A stretch of DNA of 64,000 nucleotides from the NCBI GenBank assembly GCA_019828595.1, contig JAHQRK010000012.1, positions 1,798,001 through 1,862,000 of the forward strand, given 5' to 3'. The translations under genes and the position numbers were made by a program. The notes beneath the pieces are model-generated. The model saw nothing but the letters and a program-made list of their open reading frames with translations, was not told the DNA's origin and ran no database searches. The stretch comes from Aphanomyces cochlioides. Taxonomy: Eukaryota; Oomycota; Saprolegniomycetes; Saprolegniales; Verrucalvaceae. Shown in pieces: positions 45,280 to 56,109 of this stretch (position 1 is its first letter; each line of letters opens with the position of its first letter).

Positions 45280-45914
45280 ATGCATGGGGGAAGCTTCAGC
45301 GACGGCATTGGCTCTGTCGGCGATGGCTGTGGACGCAAGACTGGGGCAGCAGGAGGCATCATAGCGTTTGAATTTGCATCTTCTACGACGGTCGACCTTC
45401 ACTCAGAACATGCATGACGTGTGCGTCTTTCAGACACGCGTGGTGCTCGGTCCATACAAGAAGGTGGAGCTTCTGGACAGATCGGCAGCTACTTTCGACA
45501 AGAGGAGAAAAAGAAAGCGGAAATGCAACACGAAGAGACTGCGCAGACCAACACACTGCTTATCAAACCATCGAATGCAGATCCAGGACACCTCTCATCA
45601 TGATGTCGGGGTGTCATGGTCGAGTGCTGCCTTTCATTGATGTTTGGACAATCACCTAACCCCTTCAACCCCTAAACCCCTGTGATATAACCCCAGCACC
45701 CCCTCAATTTGCACTGTTGTCTTGACTTTTTGCCCCTTCTCTTTGCTTCGATTTTTCACTTGAGTTTTGTATACAAAATCAAATTTATCTTAGTCAATGA
45801 TCGAAGTTTTGAATATGCAGCCAATCAGAAGCGAAGTGTCCTCTTCGTAGTAGAATCGACTCCAGTGCGCCGCCACCGTGCCAGCGTCCTCCTCACAGAA
45901 CGCCGTGTGCCACA
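45280..45914. other. Region after golgin stop, with one coding-like stretch
   Basis: The frame at about 45421-45603 reads GGASGQIGSYFRQEEKKKAE and ends with a stop. Its composition looks coding. It could be an alternative last exon of the golgin gene or a remnant. An AGCCAATCA box is at about 45820, close to the next gene's start. Confidence 0.3.
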
Positions 45915-46499
45915 ATGAATACAGTCCCGATCGACCTCGCGTCATTGCAGCTTAATAAAGAAGGAAGCCGCGCCATCGCCATTCATCCAGCGTTGGCGCC
46001 GTCACCAACACGCAGCCAACCACACCACGCGCATTCGTGCCCAGCCCCTCGACACATGATGCCACACACCGCTGCGACGCGGGTTCCTCACACGCCACTT
46101 ATTGGATCGTTGCCTGATCCATCCTCGTCATTTTTGAACTCGCCGATGCCGCCACTCAGCTTGCCACCACCTCAGCGATTAGACTCTCGAGAACCCACGA
46201 GGCAACCAGCGACGGTTGTCCAGTTTGCAAGCTCCTGTCCAGCCGAAATGGGCTTTCTCAACAATCGCAATGCCCAACAGCGCTCTTTCGACGACACAAG
46301 CGACTTGTCCCGTTCGCCGTCGCTGGCTCTCATGCGTTCCATCGACTCAATGCGGAGAGAGCGGTTGTCGGACCATCGTTTGAGCCTCGAACGTCTGTCG
46401 CTCAACGAACAAGACGAATACGAACACGACGACGACGACGAAACATCAGAGAAGGGCGACACAGCCGACGACGATCTTTTTGTCTTTGAAGATCAATAA
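45915..46499 (+). CDS. Hypothetical Ser/Pro-rich protein with acidic tail
   Basis: A single frame of 194 codons starting MNTVPIDLASLQLNKEGSRA. The first half is Pro/His/Ser-rich and disordered-looking (PTPRSQPHHAHSC-type). A central segment has two Arg/Ser-rich helices (LSRSPSLALMRSIDSMRRE, LSDHRLSLERLSLNEQ). The end is strongly acidic and closes with DDDLFVFEDQ. No domain is recognised. AATAAA overlaps the stop. It converges on the receptor gene with 13 bp between stops. Confidence 0.65.
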   Translation: MNTVPIDLASLQLNKEGSRAIAIHPALAPSPTRSQPHHAHSCPAPRHMMPHTAATRVPHTPLIGSLPDPSSSFLNSPMPPLSLPPPQRLDSREPTRQPATVVQFASSCPAEMGFLNNRNAQQRSFDDTSDLSRSPSLALMRSIDSMRRERLSDHRLSLERLSLNEQDEYEHDDDDETSEKGDTADDDLFVFEDQ

Positions 46500-46512
46500 A
46501 ATTAACTTGAAA

Positions 46513-48839
46513 TCATACATAAATGCCACCGGTTCGCGTCACGCGGTCAACCCATGCATGCTCCGACACGATTTTCTCGAGCGTTTCGACAATGGTCGCC
46601 GCCGTTGGTCGGTTTGCTGGGTCGAGCTGCAGGCATTGCTTGGCTAAATGCAAAATTTCCGATGGACATGTCTGTGAAAATTGAGGAATGGCCTTGCCAG
46701 TCATGATATCTTGTACGAGTGTCCGCTTTGAGTCATCTACAAGGCATGCATGAGTCCATTTCAATGGCAGATTTGGAGAAAGACGAACCGTAGTCTTGGA
46801 ATGGCAGCTTTTGCGTGTCCAGCTCGCACAAGACAACACCAAACGAGTAAATGTCCACGCGCTCCGAGTAATCCTCACCACGGAGGACTTCCGGTGCAAT
46901 CCATCGTGCGCTGCCGACGCCGGACGTCATCGTATCCACGTATGACCGCACACGAGCGGACGTAAAGTTGGTCAGCTTGCAAGTGTACCGTTTGTCTTCA
47001 GAGTCCAAGTGAACGAGGACATTCTGGGCGCGGAGATCGCGGTGGATAAGCACAGGAGAACGTGTGTGGAGGTAATGGCATGCCTTAGCAATATGCAATG
47101 CCATTTCAAACTTGACTTCTTTCCACGAAAATTGTGTTCCAGCGTCGAGAAGGGACCGCAAGTCGCCTTTGTTCATAAACTCCATCAAGCCACACGCACT
47201 GGTCGACGTGCTCCACGCCACGCCATAGAAAGCAAGCACATGAGAATGTTCGAGTCGTCCAAGCGATCGCATTTCCTCCAAGAGTTGGATCGCAGGAACT
47301 TCGTCAGCGGGCATATCTGTGGCGCTAGCCGCGGCTTCAGCGACGGCAGGCGAGAGTTTCTTGATGGCAATCTGTTTGTCGTCCATTTGACCGACCCAAA
47401 TCTCGTACATGTTGTTGCGGGAATGACCAACGAGTCGAGTGCACACGAGCGAATCCATGGGCACGCGCCACTTCGTAAGCTCAGGGTCGGCGGCATATTT
47501 AGCATGAAAGACCGACTCGACAAAGGTTTGTAGCAGCCTATTGCTTCCACCAGCGCCTTTAAGAATCGACGCAGGTTGCCTCGATGAAGGCACGTTTGTA
47601 GACATGGCTTTGGCGCTCTTGAAAGCTGTCTGGTAGATTTGCTCCATGGAATGGTCTCGTAGGTTGTCTTGAGCAGCGCGTCGCCGCCATACAATGATAA
47701 AGACAACAATCAAAAGGAGAAGACCAACGCCAACGCCAATGAGCACGACAGTCATGCTTGTGGTGGAATCTACAGCAAAGAAACATGAGCACAAATGGAA
47801 AATCGTGTGGTACAGACTTGGATTGGCATCGCTCTTGACATGAATGGGAGTTGCCGACGAACAATCAAGCGAGAGCTGAGACGACGAATTGGACCACGAT
47901 ACATGTTGCAACGAGCCGCACCGAGTCCAATCTGCTTGAAATGATGTCAGCGAAGAAAGAAATGCGACTTGAGACGATGTGAGATTGTTGGCGTCGATGG
48001 GATTTCCCGTGAGATTTCTACAGCAAAAGTCAGAGAATGATGGAGAGGAGCGGGAAGTACAAGGACTGGAGATGCACGAGAGAATAAATAGAAGATGGAA
48101 TCGTAGCCAAGGTATTGAGACTGAGGTCACTACGGCGGACATAAGCGTGAGTTACCCTGACATTTCAGTCGGTTGGTTCTTACAGCGAAGTCAGGAGAGG
48201 TGTGCTTGTGAGGTCCGGGTCGGTCAAACCATTATCGTGGAGCTGGCTACAGGCAACGTGTGAGGAAAAGAACGAAAGCTAGAGATGGTACAGAGTATGT
48301 AGAGAAGATGGAAGCTGTCTTGTGAGACCTGCCGGGAGATTCACATGGGAAATGGACCTAGGTGCCGAGTCAGGCAAGGAAAATCCTATCAATCCAATCG
48401 TACAGCGATGTGAGGGATGGAAAATCGAGTGTGAACGAGGCGTTGAGTGACGCGGAGCCTGTCGCGTATAATATTCTACACAGATAATGATGCACATCTT
48501 TCAAAATGCAGATTCTTACAATGCTGTGACGGATGACGAGGAGAGGCTATCAAGTGTATCGACGTTCAGGACTGGGAATGAAGAGGCCGAGGCTGCAGCA
48601 TTGTCGAAGGGGCCGTCAAGGATTAGCGTCACGTTGGGCCCTGCAGGCGGTACGCATTCGTGGAAGGAGCCAGTCGAGGTAGTTGTGGCTTGCCCATCAA
48701 CAACGGCAACCGGCCGAAAGCGTGCACAGGTTCCTGTCCATGACGTACCACAGGCTCTTGCGCAATCGGCGCTGAGCGCTTGTGTCATCGAGTGCATTTG
48801 TACCAAGATGAGAAACAAGGAGACGGCAGTGTAGCGCAT
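46513..48839 (-). CDS. LRR receptor with tyrosine-kinase-like (TKL) domain, predicted pseudokinase
   Basis: Multi-exon minus gene. The first exon has a signal peptide (MRYTAVSLFLILVQMHSMTQ) and CARACGTSW; joined exons give LRR-type segments (SVTALILYATGSASLNASFT, then LPSSLHTLQLHDNGLTDPDL, then LDLSLNTLATIPSSIYSL, LQSL, NLTGNPIDANNL). One membrane helix follows (MTVVLIGVGVGLLLLIVVFI) and then a kinase domain: IAIKKL (VAIK lysine), HRDLRAQNVL (HRD loop), GSARWIAPEVL and VDIYSFGVVLCEL. The DFG motif is replaced by NFT (Asn codon at 46967-46969) and the glycine loop is degenerate (RLVGHSRNNMYEI), so catalysis is doubtful. LRR-TKL receptors are typical of oomycetes. The last exon ends TRTGGIYV. 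Start chosen at the signal peptide. Confidence 0.85.
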
Positions 48840-49084
48840 CGTCTTGGATCAAGAGGAGTACGTTGCGGTTGTACCTGCTTCGACCTACCAGAGGTGGACG
48901 TGAGGCAGGTGAGTAATCGGTTCGCAAAATACTGTAGTCTAAAAAGAAACTGTTCTTCATTCTTAAAAAATGCTAAAATATTTGATTGGTGCATTGAAAT
49001 TTCTTTTAATATAGATCAACCAATCAGATAAAAGAGATCATCAAGGATCAACCAATCACAGAACCGCATGTCGAACCAACTGGC

Positions 49085-49134
49085 TCTGGATCACAATAAT
49101 ATTGTGATCCAGAGGCCTTCATAATATGAAGGCC
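49085..49134. repeat. Two adjacent perfect palindromes
   Basis: 49085-49113 has 14-bp arms (TCTGGATCACAATA and its complement) around one base. 49114-49134 has 10-bp arms (GGCCTTCATA and its complement) around one base. They abut with no gap. Confidence 0.9.
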
Positions 49135-50479
49135 CGGCATTAAAAAAATGGCTTATCGACCATCGTGCAACGTTTGAGTTAGATATTGCACGCTGAAATA
49201 GACTCCTTTTGGAACATTTTGACATCTATAGAAGTGGCGCGAAGCAAAAGTTATGGGGGTTAGAAGTCGGCTGATGGGCCATGTCGGCCAAAAAATGCAT
49301 TTTTAGATATCGGTATGTTCTAAAAGTACTTTTCACGCTGAATCGAATAGAACTGTTGGTTTCATTCAAAAATGCCTTTAACCAAGACAAAAGAAAAAAA
49401 CAATTCCTTTGATGTTCTTAACAACATGAATAAAACACTTTGGTCAATACAGTAAGACCATTCAAGTGTGCAAATGAGAGAGTGCTGTTTTTTACGCAAA
49501 CTGTTTTTTTCGATTTTCTCCAAACAAGAATTTTGTATTGTGATTGGAATTTGCTGGATGACCTTACTGGATAAAATTATATCTATTTTATTCAATCAAT
49601 TCTCGTAATCAATCTTTTGACATCAGCTTGGAGAAAAACTAACACATTTCGATGAGAGATGTCCAACACTTAGAAGAAGGCTCGGATTCATTTAAACTAA
49701 ACGCTGATAATGCTACCACATTGAAACATTGTACTTAATCCCCGAGTTCACGTCACAACTGGACTACAAAGCAGAAACACAAAGAACGATAGACGACTCG
49801 TTCTTTGTGTTTCTGCTTTTGCATCACCTTAATGTTGATAGAAATACCACACGCTACAGGTCACAATCAATTTGTTGACACAATAAGTGAATTTCGCCCT
49901 GTGGCTTTCGATCTGCTCTGAAACCGCAGATTGCGCGCAGTGAACCGTGAAATCATTCAAACCGTTTTTCGGCAAAAAAATTGTAGTTTCCTCGATATGA
50001 CTTTTAAAACATCAAGGAGCACTACAAACATGCAACTCCTAGGTGGTTGTCCAACCACCTGGGTGGAGCGACACAGAGAAAAGAACTCCTCGCTTTGAAA
50101 TCACGGAGGAAGGGAAATGTGAAGTGAGACCATGCACGGGTTGATGGCTATCCTTCCATGCTAACTAAGCATTGCACCTTACTTCATGGGGTTAGAAAGT
50201 TGTGGTCAGTGTAAGGATTATGAAACGAAAGGAATATATCGACATCAAGCACGAGAAAATTCAAAGCAGTGCTCGCTCCCCTAATTTTTGCCAATAAGAT
50301 ACTGCTGGATGTTTATCCAGCATAATCTGGACTCACTTCGTTTCACTATGCTTTTCAAATCTATCGCGGTGAAAATGCTTGACACTCGTCCAGCACATGA
50401 CTGAAAAATTACGGATACTGTCCAGCAAAAACCGGAGAATGGTCGATAAGCCATTTTTGAATGCCGGGCCTTCATATGA
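49119..50479. repeat. Inverted copies of a 41-44 bp sequence 1.3 kb apart
   Basis: 49119-49163 contains GAAGGCCCGGCATT, then a run of A, then ATGGCTTATCGACCAT. The same order is found on the other strand at 50439-50479, with a few differences. The copies face each other and could be ends of a 1.36-kb element, though no ORF lies between them. Confidence 0.7.
49768..49819. repeat. Perfect 22-bp hairpin
   Basis: Arms AAAGCAGAAACACAAAGAAC-GA and its exact complement surround an 8-base loop (tagacgac). Confidence 0.9.
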
Positions 50480-50739
50480 AAAGACAGAACTGTTTGGCAT
50501 GGACATGTGGCTCATTTCAACAATTTGCGAGGCTCCCAGCGCCGTCGTCGAGGAGAATGCTAGAGCAATTCACCGGTTACCAGCGGCATGACCCACCGAT
50601 AGGTGGCATGTAGCCAGCCTTATTAGGTGCAATGTTCATATGTTTATGACCGACCAGTAGGAAGCAAGTCGTGTTGGAAGTGAACGTAGAGTCCAGGGGA
50701 GATGTTAAACATCGGACCGCTTTATCTGTTTGTCAGACC

Positions 50740-53345
50740 CTTTAACTTGAATAAAGTATGCACATACAAATCATTGTATAACCATAAATCTAGTATGGCT
50801 AGTTGTTGTACTATCTTCTTTGTGTTTGCTTCGCGTCTGGATTGACAAGAGAGACAGATAGATGCCACAAACGACTTGAAGCATTACAGTATGATGATTC
50901 CTTTGGGAGTAGAAAGCACGCTAGAATATTTAACATTATATTGGAGCTGAAAAGAAACTCTGGACAAACTGTTATGAATGCTTGGAGGCGAACGGCGCTA
51001 TGAAAAACAGCATGAAGAATAAAGCAGAGTCATTCGTTTTTGTCTAACTCCCGGAAGTAGAAGTGTTGCGAGAGAGGAAAATTCATTCGACTCATTAAAT
51101 GTTGACATGCAACCCAGGCTTGCAGGGTGGAGCCTGCATTTTCTTGGTGGTTGAATCATAGTCGCAGGCTCATACGACTTGATCTATACGACAGCTTACA
51201 TGATTAGCATTGATAACTCTACTCGAGAGAACAAACACAGCATTTCGTTGCTGTAGAGGTCTAGACTACAAAGCTAATCATGAAGCTACTGGTGCGCCTA
51301 TATTAACACTGAGTCTGTGAGATATTTGTAGATCTGAAATTCCTTGATATCTTGTCAACGATCATTCATTAATTTGACGGGGAAATATTATTAAGCGCAA
51401 TCGACTATCTGTCGTTGTTGTGGGTCTACTTGCCAAAGACCGCTGAGTGCTCTACTCAACTAGTTTTGTGACTTGCGAATAATACGGGCGATCACGACCA
51501 CAACACAATTTACTTCATGTCAATTGCTCTTACAGCAATTCATATGACTACTTTAGAACAACTTTCAAATGCAGCGCAGGTTCAAATGTTCAACTATGAC
51601 GCAGTATCAATTTCTGTTTTGCAAATAGCTTACTGGCATAGCGTGTGGAAATAGTGGCTGGAGACTTTGCAGTTTTGTAGCACTAACATGTATTGCATGT
51701 TTTCTCGAGCAAACCTATCGAACTGCAATCTAGCAGCTTTCCTTTGAAAGGTATACGAGCCATAAATGTATTTTCTACTTCAAAATACTCGACAAGCAGT
51801 TTGCCATACTCACGGAAAGTTCGGACCATTTTTCTGGATGCATTTAAATCGTACTCTACTGCATCGTTGTTGAGCATTTGTGCCTACAGTGGAGTTCAAA
51901 GTCTTTCTATAGTAAGCTTATTGCGACTCATGAGAAATCAATTGACTTGCTGTAAGAACAAAACCATAGTTGACGTAGAATAGATTTACATTATGGACGT
52001 GGTTGCTATCAATAATCGCAAGTCACAGAATTGGTTGATTACAACGCGTAGCAGTCTATGCCAGATACACCAACAAATACGCCAGATAGTCGATTGCGTT
52101 GATTAATCTTTCCCCATCAAATGAAATTCTTATAGTTGACAGGATGTCAAAGCCATTGCAGATCTAACGTAAAAGTCCAAAATCGAGCACATATTTATTT
52201 TTACTAATCGTTCATGACAATATCTCGCGATCCACATTTGCAACCAGAAAGACAAAGATTGTCCTGAAATGAGAATAAGTCAGAGAACAAAGCAGACACC
52301 AAAATATGCCGAATTCCTCTTTGTTTTAAGATAAAGTGAATTTCCATCATAGCACTTGCTTACTTTTTGTGGATCAAAATCGAGTATTGCTCTTATATGG
52401 AATAATGTTCATTTTGGATGTCAGAGCCATGAGGGTTAGGACATTAGTTTTCATAAGAATGATAAATTATGAGAAGTATTCGTTACCGAGGGAGCGACGG
52501 AATTTTGGCACTGTGGTACTTGGGCAATTGTCCAATCATTTGCAGGTAATTTAGGTTTGCAGTTGGGACATATATTCACCCAATCACTGTCAGTAAGTTT
52601 GGTGTCCCACAGTGCTTGTATCGAGGTTTAATTTTTTTCCAATGTCTTAGCGCGATATACTCGAAACCATCGCTTCATAACAAAGAAAATGTTTGTTTCG
52701 ACTTGTTTGAGCTGTATTTTGTGATGATTTCAAATCACAGCCTTAAAAATTAGTTGGTAAAGATTATCTACTTTGGTCCAATCATATGTAATTAACGTAC
52801 TTGTTTATTTCGCATTGGATGATATAATGCACACTCTAATTCAAACAATCCAAGTACCACTTGTACTAAAATTCTGTCGTTCCCAGATATCACGCTATAA
52901 TAATATTATGGAGGTTCTACTGCTGTCATGGGGTTGGTGCTCAATTTTGATCCACTGCTCGATTTTGGACTTTACGTTACAAATACCTCGCAGGCTCAGC
53001 ATATACTACGTAGTATACATCTGCATCAGTAGCTACATGATGAACTCTTGTCGCACCAAATTCTAATATATGTTTTCTCAAGTAAAGATATCGATGCTAA
53101 TGAACGATGCAAGCCTGGGTTGCATGTCAACTTTTAATGAGTTGAATGAATTTCTCCTCACGCAACACTTAAAGTAAGGAACCATCATAATGCTTCAAGT
53201 CGTTTGTGGCATCTATCTGTCTCTCTTGTCAATCCAGACGCGAAGCAAACACAAAGAAGATAGTACAACAACTAGCCATACAGTGTACTAGATTTATGGT
53301 TATAATGATTTGTATGTGCATATTTATTCAAGTTAAGGGCCCGTC
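50740..53345. repeat. Large imperfect inverted repeat (fold-back)
   Basis: Sequence from 50740 rightward matches the complement of sequence from 53345 leftward in several blocks in matching order: cacatacaaatcat ... tagatagatgcc-type blocks at 50760-50900 against 53180-53330, ctcattaaatgttgacatgcaacccaggc at 51090-51120 against about 53105-53135, gcaatcgactatctg near 51398 against about 52090, and gctcttacagcaa near 51525 against about 51945. The arms nearly meet near 51.7 kb. The right arm has about 700 extra bases. This looks like two old copies of one element in head-to-head or tail-to-tail order. Confidence 0.7.
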
Positions 53346-53420
53346 TGGATGCCACCTATTATTGAGATAATTCGCAATATTTTGATCAATTATTGCATAA
53401 TTTTGATTATCACATAATGC

Positions 53421-53595
53421 ACTGTCTGGATGCCAAATATTGCATAAATATTATTGCAATCATTTATTTCAAAACAGGCCAAATATGCAATAAATAATAT
53501 TCTACTCAAAGTAGAATACAATGTATTTTCCCCAATATCGCATAATCCACAGAAATTCCCAATGATTATTTTATTTTCGTGGGAATCCAGACAGT
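53421..53595. repeat. Inverted repeat, MITE-like remnant
   Basis: ACTGTCTGGATGCC (53421-53434) and GGAATCCAGACAGT (53582-53595) pair over 13 of 14 bases. A further copy, GTCTGGATGCC, lies at about 53344. The inside is AT-rich with many TTGCATAAT-type words. Confidence 0.6.
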
Positions 53596-53997
53596 CCGAA
53601 ATTTTAATTATCGTGATATTATAATACGTGGTTTGCATTATTTTGACCAAAATACAAAATATCACATAACGAATTTTCACAATATTTTTTATTTGGCTCT
53701 GACAAACAGAAAAAGGGGTCCGATGTTTAGGGCCAATTCCAAGTACTATCGTTCTTTGAAGCAAAAAGTCGACAAAAATTTGATTCATCGTTGTTTCATC
53801 GCATCTTCGTCGTGTCTACATCGCTGATGCGACTCGCACGCGATTGGGCAGTCATCGATCGAGGACATTTTGTCGTCCTTTGGGCCTCAGTTTATTCGTC
53901 GTGTTTTGCCAGCGTAGTCTCTAATGATTGGTCAATATTGTCTCTCTTTTCCCAGAGACCAGTCATTTGAATATCGTGGAGTTCACTGACTGTTGTG

Positions 53998-54813
53998 ATG
54001 GCTGCAAGAAGCAAGATGAAGAAGCCCACAAAGAAGGAATTGATGGAACGAATTGCTTCGTTGGAGTCTTCCAGTGCGTCTGAACTGTCCTCCGTCTTTA
54101 ATCCCCCCTCGTTGACGCAAGAGAAGAAAACTGTGTGGAGTGTGGACATGGTCCAAGTGCTGCTTGAACTACGATTGCAAACCTTTGGCCCGCAATTTCA
54201 AGGCTCAAAAAGCAACCAACAGCTTTCTATTTTCTGGGAAAAGATATCCATGCGTCTGAGCGTCGTCACAGGTATCGTCGTTTCCCATATGGCTGCAAAA
54301 GCAAAATACCATAGTCTCAACCAAGAATTCTCGCGAATTCGAGCGTCCGAGCAAAGTACCGGAAATAACGTCGATGAGGCGCCCACCATGCCGCCATATT
54401 GGGATCACTTGGTTGAATACTTTGGCGATAAAGTGGGCCTAGGGCACAACGAGTTTGGATCAAGCGGGAATGTCGAAGTGGCCAATGACGACAACAATGG
54501 AAACATTGTTGTAGAAAACTCCGACTCCAACGACGAGCCAAATCAATCGAAACGCCAAAAACGACGACAAAGTACAGCATCATCGAACGTCGGCAATGGT
54601 TTGCTCGCCCTTGGTGAGACTTTAGCCAAGGGACTAGTTGATGCTGCATCTATGAATAGCTCCTCAGCGTCTACAAACCAAAAATTGGACACACTTGTTG
54701 AAACCTTAGAAGAGTCGAGAAAGATACACGCGGCTTTACTTGAGAATATCCTCACGGGCAATGAATTACAACGGGAGTTGTTGAATCATCTGCAAAGTAT
54801 TGGCAATCAATAA
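53998..54813 (+). CDS. Myb/SANT-like accessory protein of PIF/Harbinger transposon
   Basis: An intronless frame of 271 codons. Residues about 45-120 form a Myb/SANT-like DNA-binding trihelix (VWSVDMVQVLLELRLQTFG, LSIFWEKISMRLSV, SHMAAKAKYHSLNQEF). The middle is acidic and ends in a basic stretch (KRQKRRQ) that could be a nuclear localisation signal. The C-terminus is helical (KLDTLVETLEESRKIHAALL), likely for dimerisation or contact with the transposase. In Harbinger elements this second protein binds the ends and brings the transposase into the nucleus. It is convergent with the transposase gene, with a 30-bp gap. It is unlike the decayed copy at 24.6 kb in sequence, so the two elements are from different subfamilies. 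Confidence 0.8.
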   Translation: MAARSKMKKPTKKELMERIASLESSSASELSSVFNPPSLTQEKKTVWSVDMVQVLLELRLQTFGPQFQGSKSNQQLSIFWEKISMRLSVVTGIVVSHMAAKAKYHSLNQEFSRIRASEQSTGNNVDEAPTMPPYWDHLVEYFGDKVGLGHNEFGSSGNVEVANDDNNGNIVVENSDSNDEPNQSKRQKRRQSTASSNVGNGLLALGETLAKGLVDAASMNSSSASTNQKLDTLVETLEESRKIHAALLENILTGNELQRELLNHLQSIGNQ

Positions 54814-54843
54814 AGCTCTGTTAATCAAAGATTAACTGTAAGT

Positions 54844-56109
54844 CTACTTCTCAACACAGGCATAGATGTAGTCTTTCAAAGCAATTCTAGCGTTGATTGC
54901 ATGTTGTCCATCGACTAGATTTCGCGGGTTTAGACAAATAATATCCCCGCCAATATGCATCCATTCCTCTAATGCAGTGTCTTCACCGTCTACCTCCAAG
55001 TTGAAACTGGTTGTCTCCAAATCAATCAACCAGTTGTGAAGGACCATAGTCGTCTCGATCACGCGCGCCATTTCTACGACCCATCTTTCAAACTTGTAAA
55101 GTTCAAGCGCAATACCGTCGGGGGTGCGATGTTCTAATGAACTCTTGAAAATACGAAATTTGTTCTTCCATTTCCCGAACGCTCTCTCCACAGTTGTTCG
55201 TGTGCGGCTATGTATGTAGTTGTAGTACGACTCGTCTTCAGACATGGAATGTCGTATGTCGAAAGGAGTCATTACATGCTGATATAGCTGGTACCCCGCG
55301 TCGGCGAGAAAATATGTCCCTGGAGGTATAATCTAGCTAGAGTTAGCTCAGTAATGCCAGAAACAGGTAACCTTGTGAGCATGCATGCCAAATTGAGATC
55401 TATTGAACAACGCTTTATCATTTTGAGAGCCTGATCGAATCGAGAAGGAAATAAAGCGCATCTTGTGGTCCACAACACCTACAACGCTGTAATAGAGGCC
55501 GTCTATATATTTAATAATACCTTGAACATTGAATGCTGGAAAGCCTTTGCGGCAATACCATCCTTCGTGATCTTGGAACCGTTTGATGGGAATTAAGCTG
55601 CCATCAATGATGCCAACGACATTCGGAATGCCACCATACTGTTCAAACCCATTCATGATTGTAGTCCATTCAGTCGAGGACTTTGGCAATGCTATGGTTT
55701 CTTCCATGTATGTCAAAACAACGTTTGTGACTTGTCGAACATAGTGATGCGTTCGAGTGGCGCTAATCCCAAAAACCTGTCCAGCCTCGGCAAATCCTGT
55801 TGAATGTGTAAGATAGAAGAGAGTAACAGCGACACGGTCACGAATTCCGAAAACAGTGTTGTGGTGGTTTCGCTCATTCACTCTGAGCCAACGGTCCTGC
55901 ACACGAGAGACGATGGCTTCGAATGTAGTCTTCGAGCAACGAAGGTTGCGCTTGTACCAACCACCAAACTCATTCGAGGACTGCACGGTCTTCCATGTTT
56001 CTGTCCGGAGCACAAATCTTGTGGACTGCCTTGAGATGGAGCGCACGGCTAAGACAACCTGCACGGCAGCGAGTGTTGCAGCGACAATGACGACGTGTTC
56101 GGCGTTCAT
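54844..56109 (-). CDS. PIF/Harbinger (HARBI1-like) DDE transposase
   Basis: Two exons (55372-56109 and 54844-55332) join across a 39-bp intron to 408 aa. The start MNAEHVVIVAATLAAVQ is the first ATG. A DNA-binding helical part (RDRVAVTLFYLTHSTGFAEA, VFGISATRTHHYVRQVTNV) is followed by the DDE nuclease: NVVGIIDGSLIPI with the first Asp, PGTYFLADAGYQLYQHVM with the second Asp, and TTVERAFGKWKNKFRIF with the Glu. All three catalytic residues are present and no stop interrupts the joined frame, so the gene could be functional. It cuts at the 16-bp terminal repeats. The intron removes a stop near position 250, so splicing is needed for activity. Confidence 0.88.

Larger units (their letters stand above)
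48840..53730. other. Gene-free block rich in palindromes and inverted repeats
   Basis: No convincing gene in 4.9 kb. AT-rich. It holds the palindromes, hairpins, inverted copies and fold-back listed separately, plus hairpins at about 50041-50060 (AGGTGGTTG/CAACCACCT) and 50311-50330 (TGCTGGAT/ATCCAGCA). CCAAT-type boxes occur near 49018 and 49056, upstream of the receptor gene. Short frames such as 51683-51877 (minus) may be remnants. Confidence 0.6.

Noticed and set aside
51683..51983. Short frames in both directions in the fold-back
   Set aside because: No likeness; they may be remnants of the repeated element.
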